A stretch of DNA of 10,550 nucleotides. It comes from Ettlia oleoabundans. Its lineage: Eukaryota > Chlorophyta > Chlorophyceae > Chlamydomonadales. Location: assembly GCA_019693395.1 (NCBI GenBank), contig JAAMXP010005561.1:1-10550 (forward strand), read 5' to 3'. The translations under genes were made by a program, and so were the position numbers. This document shows positions 1 to 6,014 of the stretch, one piece after another. Below the pieces are notes generated by a model, which saw nothing but the letters and a program-made list of their open reading frames with translations, was not told the DNA's origin and made no database searches. The first letter of the stretch is position 1, and every line of letters starts with the position of its first letter.

Positions 1-172
1 GGGTGGGCGGGCGGCATTGGTCATTCGTGATGATGGGCGTAGTTGTCTGAACTGCTGTGGGTAGGAGAAGGTTGACACCCGCGCAATACAGCATCGCAGG
101 TCCTGTTATTGTGATAAACATTAAGAGTAACGACTGCTCAGCGCTGTAGCTCTGGCATTGTTCCGCCTGCAG
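1..172 (+). other. PYK: Intron of the pyruvate kinase gene (3' part)
   Basis: Every forward frame is soon interrupted by stops, and no conserved peptide is visible before position 173. The stretch ends in a pyrimidine-rich tract and CTGCAG, a good 3' splice site for the exon that follows. It is read as the distal part of an intron whose 5' end lies left of the window. The preceding pyruvate kinase exons must also be outside. Confidence 0.6.
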
Positions 173-738
173 AGCCATAGGCATGCTGAAGGAGCGAGGG
201 CACGTGAAGTGCGGGCAGCTGGTGGCAATAGTGCAGGTGCGGCTGATGGGAACGGGCCCTCACAACACCAGCAACAGCAGCTACGCTTGTGAGCTGGCTC
301 TTGCAACGTTTGCGGTGGAGTTACTTCAATGCCGACTAAACTGTGCTTGATACCGGTTGCGTGTCGTGCCTGCCTGTAGAGCGGGCGGCAACCCATCTGG
401 CGCACAGCCAGCACCCACGCCATCCAGGTGAGTCCTACTGCTGCAGTGAAGCGTGCTGCTGTGACTCTGCCAGCACAGGTCGCAATGCAGCACCACCTGC
501 CCTGTGCTTGCTGTGAATGCCATACCTGCACCCCATCGATGGAATGCTAGCCTCACAATTCGAAATCAATGTGTTCTTCTGGCAACTAGCGAACTAGCAA
601 ACAGAAAAGACAGACATCAGTATTGTTGCAATTTTGTGGTTCTCGTGGTTTGGGCCGCAGGTACGGGCAGTACCCCTGGATCCCTTGGAGGAAAGCGAGG
701 ACGAGGGCCAGTATCCCATACAGAGGGAAGACAGCTGA
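173..738 (+). CDS. PYK: Pyruvate kinase, plastid type, C-terminal three exons (5' partial)
   Basis: Pyruvate kinase converts phosphoenolpyruvate and ADP to pyruvate and ATP, the last step of glycolysis. Exons are 173-236, 380-427 and 661-738 (stop TGA 736-738). All introns are GT-AG (237-379, 428-660) and phases agree. The first exon reads AIGMLKERGHVKCGQLVAIV, matching the last helix and strand of the C-terminal domain, where plants have a K-x-G-x-x-K-x-G-x-x-V-A-x-V-Q pattern. The second reads SGRQPIWRTASTHAIQ and the third begins VR. The S-G-R-Q-P-I-W-R...STH-x-IQVR ending is what I know from plastid pyruvate kinase alpha (PKp1-like) proteins, so plastid location is inferred. The catalytic barrel lies off the window. 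After IQVR there is an acidic tail of about 23 residues (PLDPLEESEDEG...) not expected in plant homologues. The first exon could instead start at 175 (AGAG at the acceptor). Confidence 0.8.
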
Positions 739-965
739 AGGCACCCAACATTGTGTGGCACATACCTTCTGTACTTGTTGCACCCCCAGCAACACTTGAA
801 TGAGGCAGTGATGCGGCCACCTGCCATGCTGTCGGTTGTATCGTGTCGTCCTGCGGAACCTTGGCTGCCCTTTTGCTGTGCCAGAGCACGTGTTCCACTC
901 AATTGTTTGCATTTGTACACCATTGATTTGTTTGCACTGTTGTGGACAGCATGTTTTTAATAAAT

Positions 966-970
966 TGTAA
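966..970 (+). terminator. TGTAA polyadenylation signal of the pyruvate kinase gene
   Basis: TGTAA is the usual polyadenylation signal of green algal nuclear genes. This copy lies 228 bases past the pyruvate kinase stop in an AT-rich patch that also holds AATAAA (959-964). The implied 3' untranslated region is about 250 bases, a normal length. No coding exon is seen between 739 and 965. Confidence 0.65.
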
Positions 971-1117
971 GCTATCTTTGCCGTACAAAAAGCACACCTT
1001 TTGAAGGTGGTATGCAAGGGCCATGCTTGGCGTTTCTGCCTGCAGAGCGAGCCCTATAAAACCAGCTGCACATGCCGCAATGGGCGAGCTGCTTTAGACG
1101 TGTGATAATGTCATGGC
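971..1117. other. Convergent intergenic spacer and 3' UTR
   Basis: This stretch separates the 3' end of the plus-strand pyruvate kinase gene from the stop codon of the minus-strand tail-anchored protein gene. It should contain the 3' untranslated region of the latter. I see no minus-strand TGTAA (TTACA on the plus strand) anywhere from 739 to 1117. The nearest variant is TGTAC, reading leftwards near 983-987. A TATAAAA on the plus strand near 1054 has no gene downstream that it could serve. Confidence 0.5.
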
Positions 1118-2895
1118 TCATGGCAAGCCCTGTGCTGTGCGTGAGTAGACAAAGAGGACTGTGCCGAGGCAGGAGATGAGGGTGAAGAGTATGAGGAGGT
1201 TGCGCGGGTCGGCACATGCGCGCCGCCGCCGCCTGATGCGCCGCCGCACTTGCTCCACGGCAGGGCTGAGGCCGCCGTTCAAGTCCCTGCACGAACGCAG
1301 GGTGTGAGGAGATGATGGTTGGGCTTTAAGGGCAAAAATAGGTATGGGCTATCAATTGGACAGAGGGAGCGACGCAGCACCAGTGTTGACCGGAGGCGTC
1401 TGCCGTTGTACGCTGTGCCAACAGCACGGAGCCGGGTATAAACGCCACTCCATCACAGCCAAATCGCAAACACAATACCACACACCGCACAACACAACAT
1501 GCGCTCAGCCAACGCTTGTGTCTTTTCATCTCACTTGGTTGTGACGGGCAACGAACCGCTGCCCTGGAAAAGAGAGGGGAAGGCGCGCTTGAGGGTGCGC
1601 TGTATGGAGCCCTGCCGCCGCGCATACTTTGCGCTGTCTGCATCAGCATCCACACGGCTGCTCTGCGCTGCGGTGATCTCTGTGTCTGCCACCCCCATGC
1701 GATTCACGTAGCTGGTCGGCTGTGTCTGCAGGTAGCCGTTGGCGCCCACGCTGTCCGGGCCTGCTGCTGACGCGTGGCCGCCACGTGGCGCCGCACCCTG
1801 CGTGTTTGGAAGGCCGGAGGATGGGTGGGGAATGAGAGTGAGGGTGGGGTGGTGGTTGTGTGTGTATATGTGTGTGTGGGGAGGGGGGAGGCAGCAGGTG
1901 ATTATTTTGGTCCTGCACTGCCGGTCAGTGCACTGATACATTGTTTTGCATTATTGCTCAATGGCACACTGAAGTAGCACTGGCTTGGGGCTACAACATC
2001 ACCTACAGTCCAGCAGCAAGACAACAGCCGCTGTATGCCATGATTGACCTTGGGGGCATGCTGACACCACGGAATGCTGTCTACTGCACTCCTGCAGTTC
2101 ACACACGGCCTCCTACCATGCTGCCTCACCCTTCACCACGACAACTGCTGGGTACCCACCACCTGTACAGCAGTACCACAAAATCTGTGCCGCACGTACC
2201 TCCACCACGTACAGCTCGTCAATGTCCTGCAGCTGGTCCAGGCGTGTGATGCGCTCCCCGCTGGAGGCCAGGTAGATGGAATCAATGCCCATCAGCTTCA
2301 GCTTGGTCTGGACCTGCAGGAAAGCAGCTCATATGTCCATTTACAGCACACGTCCAGTTTGTGACCAGTGGATGTCGACATGATCGGGGGTATAAAGCCA
2401 TGGTATGGGTGTTGCAGGGGGCGACTGCGCAAGGCAGTAGCCATCTGGCTCCAGGATGGGTGGAAAAATTGGTATGGCAGCTGAGCCACTATCTTTCGTA
2501 CACTTCAGAGGGAGGGAGGCGGCCAGCACTGAAAGGCAAGGGCAACACGGCAAGGCGCAAGCCACCCGCTGCGGTCACAGGGCAGCATCCTCGCCGCACC
2601 TGGCTGCAAAACTGGTCCCACGAGGTGCCGTCTCCAATGGGCACTGCTACCTTCCGCTTTGGCTTGGCATCCTTGACTGAGACAAACACCAGGCGTGATG
2701 CATCCTGCAATGCAGGAACAGGGCACCGGTGCAGGGAAGCGGTAGCGGCGGCTTTTTGGTTGGAACGGGCACAACGCTTGTGGACTCCCCTCCACCCTCG
2801 GCGTCTGCCTGCCTTCTACGGCCTTTGCCCTCGCTTCTATTGCTCACCATGTCCGCAGGGGTGACTCCCAGCCCACGCGAGCCGAGTGCTGCCAT
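1118..2895 (-). CDS. Tail-anchored membrane protein with an N-terminal ubiquitin/PB1-like domain (unknown function)
   Basis: There are five exons in transcript order: 2848-2895, 2600-2704, 2200-2313, 1535-1797 and 1118-1286 (stop TGA 1118-1120). All introns are GT-AG, phases agree throughout, and the product is 232 residues. The start ATG (2893-2895, context GCG-ATG-G) opens a 16-residue first exon. Residues about 19-89 (LVFVSVKD..., then the WDQFCSQVQTKLKLMGIDSI region, ending DQLQDIDELYVVE) form a compact alternating pattern with a central helix. I read this as a ubiquitin/PB1/doublecortin-like beta-grasp fold; that is inference. Residues 90-177 are a Gly/Ala/Ser/Thr-rich linker. Residues 191-199 are almost all Arg. 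Residues 206-224 (NLLILFTLISCLGTVLFVY) are a membrane segment, followed by only eight residues. This implies a cytosolic N-terminus and C-tail anchoring, with the target membrane unknown. I do not recognise a named family. The gene is head to head with gammaCAL. Confidence 0.75.
1800..1895. repeat. G/T-rich tract with TG dinucleotide run in intron 3 of the tail-anchored protein gene
   Basis: The plus strand is strongly G/T-rich. A GGGTGGGG...GGGTGGGG block (about 1824-1850) is followed by a TG run broken by TATA (about 1856-1878) and then GGGGAGGGGGG. On the transcribed sense (minus) strand this is a C/A- and pyrimidine-rich stretch leading into the acceptor at 1798-1799. It may therefore act as an extended polypyrimidine tract. 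It is also a microsatellite. Confidence 0.7.
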
Positions 2896-3268
2896 CGCCC
2901 TCCAACTGCGACTTGCCGCGAGCGGGGAGCTTTCACCGATGTTTAATGTACAAACAAAGCTTTGCTGTACTTTATAACGAGCTCACGACAGCCGTGTCCA
3001 CAGGACAGGCCAGGCGCGATCAGTTTGCGCAAGATCAAACGCCTGGCATAAGCTCAAGACTCGCCTAACCGATCGACCATGCCTGCAAAACATATGGTGA
3101 AGGCAAAGCCTGCTCTTTCGGCAAGGCAGGGAGAGGAAAGCCCCACGCTGGCAACTTGCAATAATGGGGCGGTCCAAGCGAACCCAACTCGAAGATAACA
3201 TCAGCCATCCCCCTGATTTGGAATTAGCAAAGCATCAGCTGCTGAAGAGCGGCAGAAAGGCTAGCACC
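2896..3268. promoter_or_regulatory. Shared bidirectional promoter interval
   Basis: Only 373 bases separate the start codons of the minus-strand tail-anchored protein gene and the plus-strand gammaCAL gene, so both promoters and both 5' UTRs must fit here. An AT-rich patch at about 2938-2980 holds the palindrome CAAAGCTTTG (2955-2964) and a TATA-like TTTATAA (2971-2977). TTGCGCAA, a perfect 8-base palindrome, lies near 3026-3033. An ATG at 3164 is in frame with the gammaCAL start. No transcription start sites can be fixed from sequence alone. Confidence 0.55.
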
Positions 3269-5468
3269 ATGCGAAGGGCCGCCGCCCTGCTTGCGCAGCG
3301 TCTGCCCGCAGCAATAGAAGCGGCCCAGCCATCCACATCTGCGTCAGCGGCGCAGTGGGGCCGCGCCTTTACCTCGTCAGCTTTGTCGCGGGCACCCGTG
3401 CACCCTGAGGAGGAAGTTTACAACAGGCGAGCAACGCAGGGTTGTAAAGCTGGGTTTCAGCCCATCCAACCAGCGCTGGGCCCCAGAGGCCTGCGGTAGG
3501 GCACTGGCCGGGTGGCGCCCCCCTGCCGTTGCCGCAGCGTTGCTTGTCGAGGTGCCGCAGCTTGCATGCCCTCATGAGGCTCCTGCCGATTTGCTTTGCG
3601 TGGCCTTTCATGCATACACACATGCTGCAGGCAGCGGCAGTTCATCATCCTTGGCAACCGCGTGCCCACTGCGGCTCCAGACACGTGGGTGGCCCCAAAT
3701 GCCGTGGTGGTGGGCGATGTTGACCTGTATGAGAAGGTAGGACTGGCAGCCTCGCTGGCTACTTGGCTGGCTGCCTTGCTGGCAGTCCCATGGGGGTCTT
3801 TCGCGCCCTGTGATTTGGGCGGCAGTGCTAGGCATTATGTCAGCCTGGTAGGTTGTTGTTTTTCAACACCCAGCTTGCCACTCCTGGCCTCCCGACATCC
3901 CGCCCTCCAATGCCGTGTTTTCGTGCCGCCCTCTGTCCAACTTCTTATGCAGACCTCCGTCTGGTATGGCTGTGTCCTGCGCGGCGACCTCAATCATGTG
4001 AGGGTCGGTGCGTTCTCAAACGTGCAGGACCGCACGGTCATTCATGCTGCACGGTGAGCGCTGCCGCCATGCAGAAAACATGCAACAGCTGTCAGCGGTC
4101 AGCAGCATCGGCAGGGAGCATGCATGTTTCATGATAGCTGTCAACACATCCAGCAGCCAACATGGCTGCAACATGCGGGCAGTTTGCTAGCAGGCACTGC
4201 CGTGCAAAGCATTGGGGAATCGTTCGTGCTTCAATGATGATGATAGAGCAGCTATGCTTGCTGCTACTGCACCCTGAAGCGATGCTTTGCTTGTTCGTGA
4301 AGCTCAGCATGCCCGGATTTCCCCGTGGTTCCTTTCCGCTGCCGTCACAAGGCATGCAGGTCCTCGCCGACCGGCCTGCCTGCTGCTACCTCTATTGGCC
4401 GCAACGTCACGATTGGTCAGGCGTGCCTGCTGCGGTCCACCACCGTTGAGGACGAGGTGGTGATTGGAGACAAGTGTGTGCTGCTGGAGGGTAGCCTGGT
4501 GGAGAAGAACGCAGGCAAGTTCTGCAAGGGCAGGGGGTGGGCTTGTTTGTGTAGTTTGAAGGAGGCATGGTCGATGCATGATGGCAGCACACTGGTTCGT
4601 TTACACCTGGAGCCTAAAGGATTCATAGTCGCTCCCCCCGCTTATCACAAGCAACAGTTCAGGATGTGGCTCAATTGCATGCTGAGGTGCTGCTGCTGCT
4701 GTGCAGTGCTGGCGCCAGGCAGCGTGCTGCCCCCCGGGCGACGGATACCTGCTGGGCAGCTGTGGGCAGGCAGCCCAGCCAAGTATGTGCGGGATCTGAC
4801 AAAGGACGAGGTGAGCTGCCAGACTGGTTGCAGCATGCCAAGATAACCCACATGTATAGCTAGCGTTGGGGTTTTACTTTTGGTCATGGGGTTTTACTTT
4901 TTGTCTGCCCAGCAGTCGGCTGTCACTTCGACGGGGCAAAGCCATATGTCAGGTTGGCCATATGATGGGAATTTCTTGCCAGGCACTCTCCATCGATCCT
5001 CTGCCTGCCTGCCCACCTGCCTGCAACCGCTGTGCCCTGACCTTGCACGCATGCTTACGTTCCTGAACTGCCAGCAGAAGGCTGAGATTGTGACGCTGGC
5101 CAACAGCATGTTCAGCATCACAGCGGCGCATGATGAAGGTGCGCAGCAGGCCTGTTGATTGCCAAGTCAACCAGTGCTGGTGTTTTGTTGCGCAGAAGGA
5201 GCACCCAGAGCGGTATGAGGCAACGTGGCTGGGATATATGTGGTTGTTGCCACGTGTGTTGTGGGCATACGTGCTTGCCCCTCGCTGCTAATCAATATCG
5301 GTGATTGTATTCAGAAGTTTTGCATCAGTTTTGTGCCCCTCTGCAGAATTCCTACCGAATCCTAGTGCCTATCAGGAGGCGGAGAACCTGCGCAAGATCC
5401 TGAAGCCCGACTGCGCTTTGGTGGAGGGCGCCGCAAGCCTGGACAACGCAGCAGCAACACAGCTGTGA
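3269..5468 (+). CDS. gammaCAL: Gamma-carbonic-anhydrase-like subunit of mitochondrial complex I (gammaCAL)
   Basis: There are seven exons: 3269-3426, 3631-3736, 3953-4053, 4360-4514, 4707-4810, 5078-5138 and 5347-5468 (stop TGA 5466-5468). They give 268 residues with all phases consistent. Residues 1 to about 45 are Arg/Ala/Ser-rich and poor in acids, like a mitochondrial presequence. The left-handed beta-helix hexapeptide domain spans about 54-208 (APDTWVAPNAVVVGDV, VLRGDLN, VIHAARSSPTGLPAAT, LAPGSVLPPGRRIP). A helical C-terminus follows. HAA-x-SSPTGLPAAT and the VPPGRRIP-type motif are marks of the plant gammaCAL branch. Arg98, Asp100 and His119 of the ancestral active site remain. The other two zinc His positions are Gln142 and Arg147, so catalysis is unlikely. 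Known gammaCAL proteins form heterotrimers with gamma-CA on the matrix arm of complex I and help its assembly. Introns 1 and 4 are GC-AG. The upstream in-frame ATG at 3164 was not chosen because it buries the presequence. Confidence 0.92.
3427..3630 (+). other. GC-AG intron 1 of gammaCAL
   Basis: The donor is AG|GCGAGC and the acceptor CTGCAG|GC. Joining 3426 to 3631 restores an Arg codon and gives VYNRQRQFIILG, which lines up without a gap with the R-G-Q-R-Q-I-I-P-L-G region I know from plant gammaCAL. The nearby GT at 3441 is in the wrong phase for either good acceptor (3629-3630 or 3633-3634). The GT at 3416 would keep phase with the acceptor at 3633-3634 but is a poor donor and drops the VYNRQ residues. 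Confidence 0.7.
4515..4706 (+). other. GC-AG intron 4 of gammaCAL
   Basis: The donor AG|GCAAGT is the ideal consensus for GC-type donors. The acceptor is CTGTGCAG at 4701-4706. The join rebuilds a Val codon and the uninterrupted helix turns SLVEKNAVLAPGSVLPPG, matching the family without gaps. No GT donor near 4514 would preserve the frame and these residues. Confidence 0.8.
4867..4906 (+). repeat. Two-copy 20-base tandem repeat in intron 5 of gammaCAL
   Basis: Positions 4867-4886 and 4887-4906 are adjacent near-identical 20-base units, each starting TGGGGTTTTACTTTT and differing only near the 3' end. Each contains GGGTTTTA, a rotated form of the TTTTAGGG telomere unit known from Chlamydomonas-type algae. 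With only one telomere-like octamer per unit, a chance resemblance is likely. The repeat lies wholly inside the intron and does not touch a splice site. Confidence 0.75.
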
Positions 5469-5676
5469 CACCCATAAGCAGCTTGGTTCTGTGGATCGAG
5501 GTCCACCTAATTGTGCCGTGGCTTGTTCATGCTGCCTCTATGTGCTGTGAAACACTGGTTGGATGTGCAACATTTCCCTGCAACACCATTGATGCTGTCC
5601 TGGCCATGTGCTTCTGTTACTGCTGGCAGCTTGGGAGGGCCTGAGGCCCCTTGCTGCCATGTCCTTGGAGCAACAA

Positions 5677-5681
5677 TGTAA
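5677..5681 (+). terminator. TGTAA polyadenylation signal of gammaCAL
   Basis: TGTAA occurs 208 bases after the gammaCAL stop codon, and I see no earlier copy between 5469 and 5676. The position implies a 3' UTR of a little over 220 bases. It faces the convergent zinc-finger gene, whose stop codon is about 330 bases further right. Confidence 0.7.
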
Positions 5682-6014
5682 TGGTTGATGGGCTGAGCTG
5701 CACTGGAGGTGCTGAGGCTCGCTCTGCAGCGGGGCGACTGATGTGTCATGCCTGATACTTGCACAGTTGGGAGTCGGTCCACTATCTTGCAGTTATATCA
5801 TGCCAGGCCTCCTTCCAGGTGTGGGTTGCCGTCAATGTGGCACCAGCGCTGCAGTGCAGTTGCAAGAGGCTGGATGCATGCCACAGCTTCCATCTTGCTT
5901 GCAACTGTGAGAATAACTGTGGGAAAACTCTCCGCACAAAACCACCCGCAAAAGTTTTCCCAAGGACAGTGCGCAATGCAACAACTAAGCCAGCGGTGGT
6001 GGCTGCTGGCAGGT
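5682..6014. other. Convergent intergenic spacer and 3' UTR of the zinc-finger gene
   Basis: No conserved coding exon is visible here on either strand. The plus-strand open frame running through it continues as an antisense shadow of the zinc-finger gene. The stretch should hold the 3' UTR of that minus-strand gene. No minus-strand TGTAA (TTACA on the plus strand) is present from 5682 to 6014, so its polyadenylation signal is a variant or lies further left, overlapping the gammaCAL 3' UTR. Confidence 0.5.

Noticed and set aside
586..1017. Minus-strand open frame of 143 codons over the pyruvate kinase 3' end
   Set aside because: No conserved motifs. It is antisense to the last pyruvate kinase exon and its 3' UTR, and a plus-strand TGTAA marks the region as a 3' end.
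1118..1286. SNARE-type C-terminal anchor
   Set aside because: The membrane anchor first suggested a SNARE, but no heptad SNARE motif precedes it. The upstream exons encode a beta-grasp-like head and a low-complexity linker.
972..1292. Minus-strand frame beginning MQGLERRPQPCRG
   Set aside because: It is a shifted frame over the last exon of the tail-anchored protein. The correct phase gives the Arg cluster and membrane segment and follows from the donor at 1534.
1344..1770. Plus-strand short open frames
   Set aside because: They overlap the linker exon and an intron of the tail-anchored protein gene antisense. The minus-strand model is supported by four in-phase splice junctions.
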